A stretch of DNA of 64,000 bases, from the NCBI RefSeq assembly GCF_008831285.2, contig NC_045149.1:2468500-2532499 (forward strand). The letters run 5' to 3'. Position numbers and translations under genes: made by a program. How positions within the stretch are numbered: position 1 is the first letter of the stretch; each line of letters begins with the position of its first letter. The stretch is from Nymphaea colorata (lineage: Eukaryota; Streptophyta; Magnoliopsida; Nymphaeales; Nymphaeaceae). The notes beneath the pieces are model-generated. The model was not told where the DNA came from. It saw only the letters and a program-made list of their open reading frames with translations, and searched no databases. This document shows positions 10,195-22,289 of this stretch, in pieces.

Positions 10195-11952
10195 ATGATC
10201 ACTGTTCTTCACTTTGGTGCAACGAGGTACACCTGTTCTTGCTTAATGAGCAGGCCTCCATGTCGCGGAGTGCATTCACTGCCTAGGCTGAAGCAACTGT
10301 TTGAGAAAGCACCGTCGCCGTCCAATTCTTCTTCATGGGTGGCTGCCATGAAAGGAGCTTCATCCCCTCTTGAAGCATTGGGCTTTTACGCCCACATGCA
10401 CCGACAGGGTGTGCTCCCCAACAGCTTCCTTTGCCTCTTGGTCCTCAAATACTGCACTGCTCTATCCCACCCCTACATGATTCTCCACTTCCATGCCCAC
10501 TTTCTCAAGATCGCTCTCCATGGTCATCTCTACGTTGGTACCGCACTCGTCAATGCTTATGCAAGTTGTAACAGGATTGCGGATGCTCAGAAAATGTTCG
10601 ACGAAATGTCCGCAAGAAACACTGTCACATGGAACACCTTGATCACTGGATATTCCAAATGTGGGGACATTGAAACGGCATGGTTGGTATTTGACGCCGT
10701 ACCGGAAAGGAATGTGGAGTCTTGGTCTGCTATAATTTCGGGGCATATGAGAGTTAGTAGGTGGGCTCAAGGCCTTGAACTTTTCAGGGAGATGCAGTTG
10801 GCTGGTGTCAAGCCTGATAAGGTGGCCCTCATAAATGTGCTGTCTGCTTGTGCTCAGGTTGGTAGCATGGGGCTCGGCATGTGGATCCATGCCTACATTC
10901 AGAAAAATGGTTTTGAGTTACGAGTTGAGCTTGGAACGGCGTTAGTTGACATGTATGCAAAATGTGGGTTCATAGATGGTGCTCAGCAGGTGTTCGGTTT
11001 GATGCCTGAGAAGAACATAATGACATGGAGTGCCATGATCAGTGGGTTGGCCATGCATGGATGTGGCAAAGAGGCTCTTGACCTGTTCCAGGAGATGCAA
11101 GCAGCTGGGGTCAGACCAAATGGATTTACATTAACTGGAGTTCTAAGCGCATGTAGCCATGCAGGTTTGGTCGGGGAAGGCAAGAAGTTCTTTCATAACA
11201 TGACTAAGCAGTATGGGGTGATACCCAGAATCGAACATTATGGCTGCCTGGTTGATCTCCTCAGCCGGTCTGGGCTGCTCGATGAAGCATATGACCTGGT
11301 CAAGTCTATGAGAATGAAACCCAACATTGTTGTTTGGGGAGCTCTTCTTGGTGGTTGCAAGATCCATAAACAGATTCAACTTGGGGAGCACATAATTGAG
11401 CACATTTTGCAGCAGCAACTAGTGAACCCTGAAGATAATGGTGGCGTATATGCTTTGATCTGCAACATGTACGCTGCATTTGGCAACTGGAAGGATGCAG
11501 AAAGGATGCGACACATGATTAAAATAAAACAAGTTAAAAGGACTCCAGGTTCAAGCCTGATTGAGGTGGGGGACATGGTTCATGAGTTTGTTGTAGCAGA
11601 CAAGTTGCATCCCCAGAGACAGGAAATCCTTGAGATGCTTGGTGAGATCTTTCAGCAACTTGAAGCAATTGGATACCGAGCAAACACCTCACCTGTGTTC
11701 TATGATATAGAGGAAGAAGAGAAGGAATGTGCTATTAGGTACCACAGCGAAAAATTGGCTATTGCTTTTGCTCTAATGAGTTTGTGTTCAGACGTTTCTG
11801 TCAGGATTGTGAAGAACCTGAGAATTTGTGACGATTGTCACAACTTTGCTAAGTCTGTTTCGGAAGTGTATGGCCGAGAAATAATTATAAGGGATAAAGC
11901 TAGGTTTCATCATTTCAAACAGGGTTCATGTTCGTGCATGGACTACTGGTGA
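10195..11952 (+). CDS. Pentatricopeptide repeat protein, PLS-DYW subclass
   Basis: An intact intronless frame of 585 codons. Residues about 45-390 hold tandem PPR repeats, with typical motifs such as ALVNAYASCNRIADAQKMFD, TWNTLITGYSKCGDIETAW, ALVDMYAKCGFIDGAQQVF and TWSAMISGLAMHG. E/E+ motifs follow, including TPGSSLIEVGDMVHEF, then a C-terminal DYW deaminase-like domain (about 491-585). The zinc and catalytic residues are present: H517-S-E519, C545-x-x-C548, and C579-x-C581 before the terminal D-Y-W. Proteins of this class bind organellar RNA one base per repeat, and the DYW domain carries out C-to-U editing. The protein is therefore expected in mitochondria or chloroplasts, although I cannot read a clear transit peptide in the first 40 residues. 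A second Met at 10246 is an alternative start. The RNA target cannot be told from sequence by eye. Complete, with no lost catalytic residue, so likely functional. Confidence 0.95.
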   Translation: MITVLHFGATRYTCSCLMSRPPCRGVHSLPRLKQLFEKAPSPSNSSSWVAAMKGASSPLEALGFYAHMHRQGVLPNSFLCLLVLKYCTALSHPYMILHFHAHFLKIALHGHLYVGTALVNAYASCNRIADAQKMFDEMSARNTVTWNTLITGYSKCGDIETAWLVFDAVPERNVESWSAIISGHMRVSRWAQGLELFREMQLAGVKPDKVALINVLSACAQVGSMGLGMWIHAYIQKNGFELRVELGTALVDMYAKCGFIDGAQQVFGLMPEKNIMTWSAMISGLAMHGCGKEALDLFQEMQAAGVRPNGFTLTGVLSACSHAGLVGEGKKFFHNMTKQYGVIPRIEHYGCLVDLLSRSGLLDEAYDLVKSMRMKPNIVVWGALLGGCKIHKQIQLGEHIIEHILQQQLVNPEDNGGVYALICNMYAAFGNWKDAERMRHMIKIKQVKRTPGSSLIEVGDMVHEFVVADKLHPQRQEILEMLGEIFQQLEAIGYRANTSPVFYDIEEEEKECAIRYHSEKLAIAFALMSLCSDVSVRIVKNLRICDDCHNFAKSVSEVYGREIIIRDKARFHHFKQGSCSCMDYW

Positions 11953-13599
11953 CTGACAATAGACAAAGAACTCATGGTCTCAAAGTTTCAAAGCTCATTT
12001 GTCACTGATCAGTAGAACAGAACGTGCCGTAATTTTGCTATAGCATTCAGTAAAGAACAAGCTTGCCTTCATATACCATATCAGTCATTCAAGAATGGGG
12101 ATCCACCTGCGTGAGCAACCCAACTTTTGATATAGATTTCCTTTAATACAGCCATATCGATAAATGGGATAAGTATATATAGGCAGCTCAAATTTCAGTT
12201 CTTTGCATCTGCTTTTCCTCTTTGGAAGTATTGGGATATTATAACGGCAAACTTCTAAAGGGTCCTGTCTGCAAGGAGGAGTTCCGCCAAATGTACATGG
12301 CCAGAATGTATATTCTCCTGGTCAACTTTGTTTCAAGCATCTGGAATCCGGATATGGAACATCAAAGTATTTGGGCATGATATCACAAAATGAAAAAAAT
12401 GGAAGGTTAAGATACCATATGAAGTGGATGCTTGGTGATATATAACCATCCTCTTCATGTGTCCCCTTTGCTGGCTTAAGCTGGAGGTTTATAAAGGACA
12501 CAGAAGGCAGGATACACGCAGAACTAGAAACAGGATTCTCGATGAGTGGTGTCTTTCTATTTCAGCAATTATTAGCCTCTAACTTCATGAATATACCATT
12601 GTCCAAACTCCAAAGGAATGATCTGGCTAGAAATTACTGGAGGAAGCTCCATAGAGCATTCCTGAGACTGCCGGTACTCATTCATCCATGATCAATGAGG
12701 CAGTACAGCTGCAGAAAAAGAGTTAGCAAGATCTGATTCGTTTGCAGCTTGAAGCTACAAAAGTTTTCACATCAAATATTCATTAATGAAGGCTCTAGAG
12801 CGAAACAATTCTGAGGCTCTGCATCTACTTGTTCCCCCAGCTTGTCTATTAAAAGGTACAACGAGGTATTGACGCATATATGCAACCGCAAATGATGATA
12901 CTTCTTGCGTATGGGATGGTAGCCATAGAGAGAGCTTGTTTTGGATTAAGAATGAGCAAATTTAGATGGTTCTATCACCGGAGTCAGCATTAGCAAAAAG
13001 TAAATAGTACAAATGGAAACCGCAGTAGTGCTTGCTTTTATTTTAAAAGCCCTTGCAAGCTGATCCTCTAGGCCTTTGTCCCTTCGTGGCCAAGTGTGAA
13101 ATTTAAAGATGGTTATAAACCAAAGCTAAAGCAGAAACGTACAAAAGTTTCCAGTTCCTGCTACACCGTTGATATGATCACAGTAGTGCAAGTTACTTGC
13201 TGAGGAAAGATAATCCTCTTTTGTACTGGTTTCTTTCTTTCCTTTTTTCATTTCAATGTTAAGAACTGGGCTTAGCAGATTGCAGCAAGTTATGTAAAGA
13301 AATATATCTCGAGTGTTGAACATTATGCCTCTACCTTAAAGGTTATTAAGTCTAACCACCTTCGCAAGGTAGAGTGTACTTGTACACCTTATTGTCAGTT
13401 GTATGAATTCAGGGTCATGATTTGAACTCAAGGCTCCTAATGTCGCCTTGAAATATGCTACACAAATGGGAGAAGATGAAGTAAATGAGAAGCTCAGCAT
13501 CTGCAAAACATGTCAGAAGAAGACTGCAGGGACTTCATTCAATTTTTGCCTATTCTTTACACTGAAAAAGTTGTTTTTATATCTGAATTGAGCCCATAC
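11953..13599. other. 3' flank of the PPR gene
   Basis: No further gene supported. On the - strand at 12682-12708 a short open segment follows a CTGCAG acceptor-like site and ends in a stop; it could be a terminal exon of the orphan candidate at 13600-13720, but the phase does not give a convincing join. The rest is ordinary non-coding DNA. Confidence 0.4.
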
Positions 13600-13720
13600 C
13601 TCGTTTGGATCCAGATCCAGGACTAGCACTCAGTTCTTTGGCAAATGAAGTTAGAGATGGGGAACGAGGCTTCTCAGACATGTCCAGACGCCAGTAACAT
13701 CTCATTGTTCCAACTTCCAA
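13600..13720 (-). CDS. Orphan internal exon candidate, unknown protein
   Basis: On the - strand a 121-nt open segment lies between a GGCAG acceptor-like site (just above 13720) and a G|GTATGG donor-like site (below 13600). Its reading, starting LEVGTMRCYWRLDMSEK and rich in Ser/Pro after that, has normal codon composition and no stops. I do not recognise the family and could not join it to other exons with certainty. It might belong to a gene lying antisense to the PPR 3' flank, or be a chance frame. Confidence 0.25.
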
Positions 13721-14885
13721 CTGCCGAAACCATCAGGAAATGGAATTTTTTGTAAAATCCGAGCAATGTCTAGAGCATTTTCTATTCAAAGTTCATTCAC
13801 TTAGACCACGTTGGTAACTATTTATCCCTAGCTTCTAAAGTTCAGGTGCAGCAGGTGAAACTAATTAATTTTGTTGAATTTTCCAATGAGGAAGTAAGAT
13901 TAGGACACTAAATATTGTTTCTTTTGAATTTTTCAACGAGGAAGTAAGATTCGAAAATCGACATACGCGGTATCCTCAGTGTTCCGAAATTCAGGGATAC
14001 CTACAACGCACATTAGTCATTGATGCCATTCGTCTATGGAGTGAACGCTAAACCACCTTGACTTTTAGGTTCTCTCTGTAATTCTTCAAATGGATTGTTC
14101 TAGAATTTGTTGGTATAGTTCTCCAATGGTCTGGATTGTTCTAGAGTCTGTTAACCAAGTTCTCAAACTGCTGTCGATGCGTGGGGCATCCAAAGTGAAT
14201 CCAGCCATACTGGTGGGCCTGCTTCTTCACGGCATGAATGAAGGCCATCATTATGCACAAAAGGGCATTCCAAATTCTGGAAATTCTAAGTGAAAACATG
14301 CCCAGTTTGATCCTATTGCCAACAGAAAGACCTTGGTTTCATCACGCTTATATGTATATAAAAGACTTGGCTTTATGATTTGGTACCATCTACCGTAGTG
14401 GGGAGGGAGAGAGAGAGACAGAGAGGGATTGTAGGACGAGCCATTGAGTATGTTGTCATCTGCTCTTGTTTGGATTAAGTAAAAAAAAAAAAAAAAACCT
14501 ACTTAATCCTCACGTTGAGAGAGAAAAATGAGTTCAATTATATTTACTTCAATTTAAAAAATATTTGTGCATATAAAAACACTGGCTTCATGTTGGGTTT
14601 ACAGATAAGAGAGAAAGAGATTAATGCAGAAACCGAAGCTGACAAACCAATGTAATCGTGTAAAGTAGTATACAACAATCAGAGAAAGATTAATGCAAGA
14701 ACCCAAGCTGAGAAATCAGTGGAATCATGCAATGATATATACAACGGTCATCAATGCCTTTACATAACTAATGAATGCTGAGAAGTTCACATTGTATTTT
14801 ACAGGCTACCAACCAATGCTACATACAAACTATTGAACACGAGGATTAGTTAAAAGACTGTCTGATCCGGTGGCAAGCTCTTGCC
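13721..14885. other. Intergenic DNA, nothing recognised
   Basis: AT-rich sequence with a GA-microsatellite at about 14406-14430 and a poly-A run near 14480-14498 flanked by TTAAGTA / TACTTAAT inverted words. No gene supported. Confidence 0.45.
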
Positions 14886-15101
14886 CTATTGCGCTGGTTC
14901 TGTGCACCTCTCTTTCATCTTCGGCGACGGAATGACGAGAGGTGATAGAAATGGAATGGGGATCTTGTATTCTGCGGCGAAATTGAGAGGATTCAGCTGC
15001 AATGACGCCGGCGCCCGCTTCTGTAGCCTGCTAGGTTGCCGCCTCTGATCGCCGGTGGTCCGAACCCGGGGATCCCACGGATTCTTGGCTGCGTCTGCCA
15101 T
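14886..15101 (-). CDS. Small At4g14450-like plant protein (uncharacterised family)
   Basis: A complete 71-codon single-exon frame. The conserved core reads RRQPSRLQKRAPASLQLNP followed by a short spacer and IPIPFLSPLV, which matches the pattern I know from Arabidopsis 'uncharacterized protein At4g14450' and its relatives (RQSPTRLQRRAP..., then W/Y-x-(V/I)-(A/P)-IPLLSPL). Members are short (about 70-115 residues), plant-specific, basic in the first half and of unknown function; the chloroplast label in databases is a prediction. A TATA box lies 60 nt upstream of the ATG, which supports expression and this start. The downstream half is short, so the protein is at the small end of the family. 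Family assignment is by recall of the motif and was not searched. Confidence 0.7.
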   Translation of the reverse strand: MADAAKNPWDPRVRTTGDQRRQPSRLQKRAPASLQLNPLNFAAEYKIPIPFLSPLVIPSPKMKERCTEPAQ

Positions 15102-15160
15102 ATCTCACCCAATTCTCAAGCTGAAAAGAACTGTTGGTAACAGGCTGAAAGCAAAGCTGG

Positions 15161-15170
15161 TTTTATAGAG
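15161..15170 (-). promoter_or_regulatory. TATA box of the At4g14450-like gene
   Basis: On the - strand this reads CTCTATAAAA, 60 nt upstream of the start codon at 15101. That predicts transcription starting near 15130 with a leader of about 30 nt. Upstream lies a GA/CT-rich stretch (15170-15215), common in plant promoters. Confidence 0.55.
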
Positions 15171-15571
15171 GGGGCGAGAGGAGGGGAAGGGAAGAAGAGA
15201 GGGAGGTGGAAAAGTCGTAAAGAATGCGCGTGGTTGACACAGCAACATTTCAAAACATGCTACGTGGCAAAAGCGGCAAGCTTCCATTGTTTTTATAATC
15301 TCTGGTCGGCATAACCTGCAGCCCACAATCGAGAGAACGATCGACCGCCTCTTTGACCCGTCGGAAAAACCTTTGAAATGTCTTTCATTTTCAACCTAAA
15401 ACTTGAAAAACTAGAATATTTTTCTGACCAACCACCCACCCAAATGTTCGGATTCATAAGTATTTTTCTGATTCCAAGCGTCACCAAGTATTCCAATCTT
15501 TCAAAAGAAAAATAGAATTTTTCTTTTTCCTTTGCCCTTAGAATAGAGAATTTTGAATATTTTGAGCTTCG

Positions 15572-16085
15572 AACTTGCACCGATGTCAATGGAATGGGTT
15601 CTACTTAGATGTATTGTTTATTATATTCGATTTTATTAGATGTCCACATATGGATATTTAAATGCGCAGTTGAATGCAAATGAAAAAAGGTTTATACCAT
15701 ATTTAAATCTACATTTTAAATTTGAAATCTAAATCTTATTTGAATTCGGTTTTTAAATTCACAATTAATGAATCCAAATCCGACTTTTAAATGTAAAATG
15801 AGTCAGAGCTGAGTTAGTATAAAGTCAAGACCAACCTTCAAAATATATGTGGGTATTGGGTATATAACATTTATTTAAAATTAAATCTAAATATGATTGT
15901 ATATTAATTTAAATTTGAATTCTATTGAATCAGATGTCATTTAAATCAGAATATGATAGAATTTCTAAATCAGATGTTAAAATTTTTTTTTGTCCATTCT
16001 TTATTCACCTTTTTGAATATCCAGATTTTTGATGTAATTTGATAGGACACCCAATCTGATTCCAATCCATTTACATCTTTACGCG
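15572..16085. mobile_element. hAT-like non-autonomous element, degraded
   Basis: The left end near 15580 reads GATGTCAATGGAATGG, and the right end, on the opposite strand, reads GATGTAAATGGATTGG (16055-16070), so the two ends are imperfect inverted repeats of about 16 bp. The inside is AT-rich with repeated AAATCxxAATTT / GAATCCAAATCC words, as in subterminal regions of plant hAT elements whose ends run TAGGGGTGTCAATGG. I could not find an 8-bp target duplication, so the limits are approximate. Confidence 0.35.
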
Positions 16086-17069
16086 TGTTGGATGCTTGCA
16101 TATATAACCTTGTTGTGATTTTTCCTTTTTTTTTTTTTAACAAGAATCACACTTTGCATGACAACTTTCGTATGAAGACTTGAAGCGCGTTTCCTTCTTA
16201 ACCTAAAAAATAAAAATTTCTAGCAAAATTGAAAACAATTTAATCAAGTAATGAAAGATAATATTGAAAAGTTACAAGCTAATTTTTTGTTTTTTAAGTT
16301 AATGGAAATTCACGTGAAGCCTTTGCTCGACAGTTTTTACGAAAAAAAGGTATTTTTATTAAAGAATATGTAAAAGAGCAGGTTTTTTTTTTAAAAAAAT
16401 TATGAGCAAAAGATAAGCTCGAAAATGAAAATTTCCCTGAAAAAAATACATCAGCAACATCCTCTCATTCTCACTTTTTTTCATATTCTCCCTCCGTAAG
16501 GCCACTGCCCTGGCAACCATCCTAATTAATTTGTCAGCGCAACGGCCGTATAGCTCGGTTTAATCATATCCCACTTAATTGAATTTGGATCGATACAGCT
16601 CTGGCCCGAATTTAATTTTTAAATACGGTCCGACTTTTGCATGGAATATAATCATATATCAACCAGACATTAGGCTCGTAAATTGTATTAAGACTGCACC
16701 CCAGACGTGAATTAATTTGTTAAATAATCAGATTCTGATTGGCTGAAACAGAATTCTGGATTCAAATTGTTGATCTGATATATCAAACTCATTGCCCTTC
16801 ATGTACAGTAGGTAAAGTCAATGAGAGCTTAATCTAATTGATGGTTTAGACACGTTAAAAAGAAAAGGAAAAAAAAAAAAAAAAGCAGGTCAGCGGAAGA
16901 ACAACGTGAAACGGTGACTTCTCATTGGGGGTTGAAGAGAGAAATTTTTGTTTTCATGTGACATAAACTAAGTCCAGTGGGTCCAGCCGTTGACTGCCAT
17001 CGATTTTCTAATTACAAGCGGAAAATCTGATCATAGGCAGCCCCGTGAAGTTAGGATGAGCCGAATGTT
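16086..17069. other. AT-rich intergenic DNA
   Basis: No gene or clear element seen. Contains poly-T (16129-16138) and poly-A (16869-16884) runs. Confidence 0.45.
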
Positions 17070-17072
17070 TTA

Positions 17073-17279
17073 GGAGGCGTTTGATTTGATGGTTTGAAAT
17101 TTTGATTCAAAAATGAAAATTCTATATTATAATTTTTCCTGGAACCAAAATTTCAAGTTTCATGTTTCTAATTCTGGAAAAACAATACTTTGTTTGTTTA
17201 ATAATTCTATTTTTTTTTAATAAAATTGAGTATTTTTTTATTTTAAAATTCCATGATTCTAAATATATCAAACGCCCCC
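17073..17279. mobile_element. Tourist-like (PIF/Harbinger) MITE, 207 bp
   Basis: The element begins GGAGGCGTTTGAT and ends ATCAAACGCCCCC, an inverted repeat with one mismatch over the 13 terminal bases. It is flanked by TTA on both sides (17070-17072 and 17280-17282), the 3-bp target duplication typical of PIF/Harbinger transposons. The interior is AT-rich and folds back on itself (GAAATTTTGATTC against the right half). It has no coding capacity and would need a transposase in trans. Confidence 0.75.
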
Positions 17280-17282
17280 TTA

Positions 17283-20200
17283 GGAGCTGATTGTCGTAAA
17301 GGGCTGACTGTATTTCACAAAATTTCTCCAAGGGCCAAAATAAAATTTTTTAAAACATTTTATAAAGTAAAAAGTTCGTTTTTTTTATTTAGTCATAGAG
17401 AAGGTCATGGTCCCTGCCAGCCCCTGCATGCATACAATAGAACCTTGACGTGGTTGAACCGCAAACTGCCAACTGGCTGGCCTTGTGGCAAAGGGGGAGA
17501 GAACTTCTGTTTCTGCTTTTAATGTGTTGTTTAAGCAAGGCTTGATGGGTTTGTTTTATAAGATGTAAATCTCTATAACCTGAACATGAAATAATTCAAA
17601 GTTTCTTGAAAATTTTATAAAAGTTCGATCAAGTTTTCTGTGAAATTTGATTTCTAGAAAAAGAGACTGGTTTATTGAACGCTGTTTTACAAGTTGCAAC
17701 GTTCACCTCATCTCTGTGCGCCTCTAGGTGTTCATACATATAAAAATGTTAGATATCAGCCTAATTTTAATACATATTTATACACATGAAGCCCACCTTA
17801 GTTTAACCTTAATTTGCCACATTTTTATGGTATTCCAACATGTCCTTGACAATAGGAAATGTGAATATTTTATAGAAATTAAACAATTCAAGGCAAAATA
17901 TTAATAAAAATATATACGAGAATGTCAAATCACATGCCAAGAAAACATCATTTTCATCCATCCCAAATCCTTTTTCCTAGAGACAATCTCGGAAATTACC
18001 TTGTTGTTAGGATCTTTAAATACTAAGGTAAAATGGGGATAAATATTCACCAAAACATCCAATTTTATCCTCCCCCAACTACTTGATCACGAATTTGGAA
18101 GGCTTTTACCTAAAAAAATCTGGAGATACCTTGTGAGATAATTTATTAAAAATTGAGATAATGCATCCTAATTACTTAAGTGCCTAGCATCTATGCCTAT
18201 AATGACCACTATGAACTAAATGCACCCGAAATGGAGCTAAAATACAGTAAATCACTCAAAATCATGTGAATTAGGTAAGGGAGATCCTAAAATTGTGATT
18301 TTGGGGATATATGTAAGTTATGTTAATGCATGAAAAGTGAGATTAAATGCAAAATATGACTACTTAAACTGGTTTTCCCAAATCCTGAGGACCCTGTTTT
18401 GAATTTTCATGGTCAAATGTGTCCTCACTCAATTCCTAATTCCCATTCTCGAATTTGGACATTGAGAAGACTGCCACGGTGGCCAAGGATCATAAAAAAA
18501 AAGCATCTACCATTGATTACTTCATGGAAAAGAAGACACAGTCTACCATCGGAATACATAAAATGCATTGTCAAACATTTTACTAAAGTTCAACATATAC
18601 TACGGCTTGTGTATGCAGTGGATGCATCATGAACACGCTTGAGACTGTGAAACTCCGAGGCATCCATGAAGTTGAATGCATGCACGGAATATAAGAATGA
18701 AGGCACTGATGAATAGATGAATACAAATTCAAGCTAATGATACAAAGCAAACTCCTAGATGCATAACGTGGTATATGGGTGTCTTTGGATCAAATTCCCC
18801 AATGTTGCATGTCTGCAACACTTTGAAATCATAGACCAAAAAAAGAATGCAACCTACTTTAAGAAGAAAATATAGGGAAAACTAAGAAGAATTGCTAAAA
18901 TACAAATTATACTCGGCTATTTCTAGCCCGTTTCGATAATTTCACACCATAAGCTTCATTAATGCATCAATTATTAGCTTTAGCAAGGGAATCATGAATT
19001 TCCTGGCTTTCTTCACATGGAACACCTCCCAAAGATGGTATAGGTCATGATTTTACTGACACATAACAAAAGAATCCATAAACAAATCAAACAACGCATA
19101 AAACATAAACTCTACTGTATGGGTTCCTATTTTAAAGAAGAGGAGGAAGAGAATACCACAAACGCCGCCAGTCAAGGAGTTGAAGATGCCTCGGTGGGTC
19201 TATTGGGAACTACAGTTGGTCATTGGCATTGGGGATAGGGAATCTCTGGAAGAACAAAGGATACTGCCAACAAACGTCGAAACAGCGACAAATGCCACAA
19301 TCCTTTATAATGATCGGTTCACAAACACTGAACCTTGAGAGAAAACTCCAACGCTCCCCTGCTACCCTGAAAAAACAGTCAATAAAATGAAAAATAGACA
19401 CAGGAACATGGAATGGAAAGATGAGAAGGTATGGAAGAAAGAGGAAGAAGAGATAATGCAAAAAAAGATCGAATCATGTTGGCAAAACACCAACCAGATG
19501 GTGAGACTGAGAAGAATCAACACATGACTGCAAATCCACCCTCGGACGACCTTCTGGTGTTCTCTCTGAGTTTCTTATGCATTTGGGGGATTGTTTAGGA
19601 GTTTGTACTTCAAAATTTTCAAACCACTAAAACTACACCCTAAAATTGCTAAAGCGAGCTTGGCACCAACTGAAGGGGCAATGTTGTAACTTTTTCCATA
19701 AAACTCATATAGGTCACGGTTTTAAATATGAATTCATGTCTTGATTTGGTCCAAGGTTCATCGTGAAGTGGACCAGATCCAAATTCCCCACAAAATATAT
19801 CCCAATCACAAAAACGTGCACTCATTTTAACTATGATTTTTTGCGCGGTTTGGACCCCATCATATCTTGTTGCATAAAACCACCCATACATAGGTTTCAA
19901 ACGCTAATGCCATAGATGAATGCTTTTTTTCAAGCTCAAGAAAATGATGCATTTCAAGTTTCAGAAGTTGAATCAAGCCAATCACTAGACTTTACCCTTT
20001 TACTATTTAAATATCTAAATGTCGTGCTGATTCTAATATAAGAATAATGCAAACATGCTCTACTTCTTGAAAACAATATTTTATTGTAAATCTAATATGA
20101 TCTTCAAACCTTCTGATTCCTAACGAGATGTTCATTGTCATCATGGGTCATGCAACAATTTATCTTAAGCTACATGATGCATGCATTTCAAAGATTTGAT

Positions 20201-20940
20201 GATTAGGGTTAACTTTTGGGGGAGTTAAAGTTGAGAACATAATCTAGATTCCAAGGTTTGGACTTGGGGGTATTAGTTGTCAATTGGTCCGGGTATAGTC
20301 GATCTTTGTGACTTAGTTTATGGTTTTGAAATTGTTCATGAGTTTAGGGTTTTTGACTTTTAGTTTAGGAGTCAGGCCATGGTTTTGTGGGATTAGTTTT
20401 ACGTTTTTAAAGTGTTGTTCTAGCTGATGATTCAAGTTTAAATTTGAATCTAATTAAGGGTTAAAAACTAAGGATTTATGACTTAGTTTATTTAAAAAAA
20501 AAGTTATATTTTAGCGATATGAAGTTTAATCTAAGACTTTCTTTTAAGGAAGTTTATGTTATGATTCTTGGATTAGGAAATAATTAATTTTTCTTAGTTT
20601 AAATATTTAGCGTCTAAGTTTTACAGTTTGCTGGGTATGATCTAAAGTTTTTCGCAACCCTAAGTTTTCGGTTTTCTGAACATATAGGTTTGAGGTTTTT
20701 GGAAAATATTGTTTTTTGAAATACTTGTGTTGTTCTAAATTCTTTTTGAAAATGTACATTCAATTTAAAAATATTGTACCTAATAACAGTTTAAGTAAGT
20801 TTGAATTTTTCTTACACACAAGTTAGTACTTAAGGTGTGCTATTAAATTCATTTCATTTAAATTTTAGTTAAAATTAAATTGTGTGTTTTGGTGAACTAA
20901 ATGTGCTTAATTTAAATTCAATGCCTATCTAATCTAAGTG
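17283..20940. other. AT-rich intergenic DNA, probably old retroelement sequence
   Basis: No gene supported. The short frames at 18399-18632 and 19047-19238 have no recognisable content. Part of the stretch (about 19560-20060) shares wording with 1260-1500, for example AAATGTCGTxCTGATTCTAATA beside GATGTCCTGACTCTAATACGA, so both may derive from the same old dispersed repeat. Confidence 0.4.
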
Positions 20941-20949
20941 ATATTTATC

Positions 20950-21560
20950 AAGCTTCGAAAGATTAGCTTTTCCGTAATCCAAGATTATTACTAGAAAATA
21001 GGAAGCTTAAGCAATTTCTGAACTTGACTAAGAATGTTGTGTGTTCGTGTATAATAAACAAATAAAATTGCTAGAGTTTAAACTATACGTAATGCATCAA
21101 ATATTTAAATAAAATTTTAAAAATATTAAAGATAGAGGGGATACGAAACCCCTAATACCTAATTGACAAGAAAATTAATTCAAGTGAGCTTACTTGAGAC
21201 TTTAAGGAATGATTATTTGTTTCCTAAACCAAACTTAGTACCATGATTAAGGAAATAATCATTCTTAAATTTTAATTAACCATGGCATGTGAGAATGTGT
21301 TTAATTAGAAAACCAAAACTAAACTATATAAAGAAAAATTGAAACAAACTAGTTTGTTCTAATTACAATTAGATGAAACAAAAAATACGTTTAATCTAAG
21401 TGATGATGTATCAAGGCTTAAGAGATAATCGTTCATTTCCTAAACCAAGATTAATACCATGGTTAGGAATTGATTATCATTAAGTCTTTAATAAAGTATA
21501 GTGTTTATATTATCTAAACAAATTAACAACTAAGCTTAAGAGAGTAGGGCAAACCTAACT
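20950..21560. repeat. Recurring imperfect hairpin repeat, three copies
   Basis: Three related stem-loops occur at about 20960-21012, 21208-21268 and 21426-21482. Copy two pairs GAATGATTATTTGTTTCCTAA with a right arm close to TTAAGGAAATAATCATTC; the loop reads ACCAAACTTAGTACCA. Copy three has the same layout with a loop ACCAAGATTAATACCATGG; copy one is the most degenerate. Copies one and three are each followed by a GAG-AGGG(x)-ACGAAACCCCTAA / GAGTAGGGCAAACCTAACTCC block. Non-coding. Confidence 0.5.
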
Positions 21561-22135
21561 CCTTTAAGGCCTAATGACATTAGTTGAAATCTACACTATT
21601 GTAAGCATGCATAAACAAGATTTAACAAAAGCTAGAAACTGTAATCATATCTGAGTTAAACCAAAAGTGAACGTAATTTAAGCAAAACTATAAAAATAAT
21701 AATATTTAAACTTAAACTATTGAAATGACTAAATAGCAAAAGCAATTAATTAACTAATTAAAACTTGAAATACAACAAATAAAATAAATGAAAGAAAATG
21801 TGAAGAAAATACCTAGAAGGGGACCAGCTAAAGGAGGAATTAGATTCCTATATAAGTTCGAAAGTATATCTTATTCCTTTCATGTAATAAGGAACCAATC
21901 GAATATATATTATATATGATGCAGAAAATAAGTTACTTGATATTCAAACCATGCAAGATTCCTCGCTTTCCTGCCATCATATTCTTTGCTTTTTTCCTTT
22001 CTTCTTTTGACATTTTGGTTTACATGCATTTTTAACGAAAGTGACCAATTATAACCACCAACGATTTACATTCATATGTACAATATTGTTAATGCTCAAG
22101 TGACTCTTGCTTTCAGTCACTTTTCTCATCGTTTC
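21561..22135. other. AT-rich DNA left of the GC-rich LINE
   Basis: No gene seen. It ends where base composition changes sharply from AT-rich to GC-rich, at about 22135, which marks the approximate 5' limit of the LINE. Confidence 0.45.
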
Positions 22136-22289
22136 CTTCGGTGCCTTGCTCTCACGTTGTGCTAAGTTGTGTCTCACCAGCGTGCGGGGCCGTGCTCAGC
22201 TTAGGCTTTGAGCGGGTCCGGACGCAGCTGCCCCTGGCAGTGGGTGGGCACACACGTGAGATTGGTGTCGTTGCTTTGGACCGACCACT

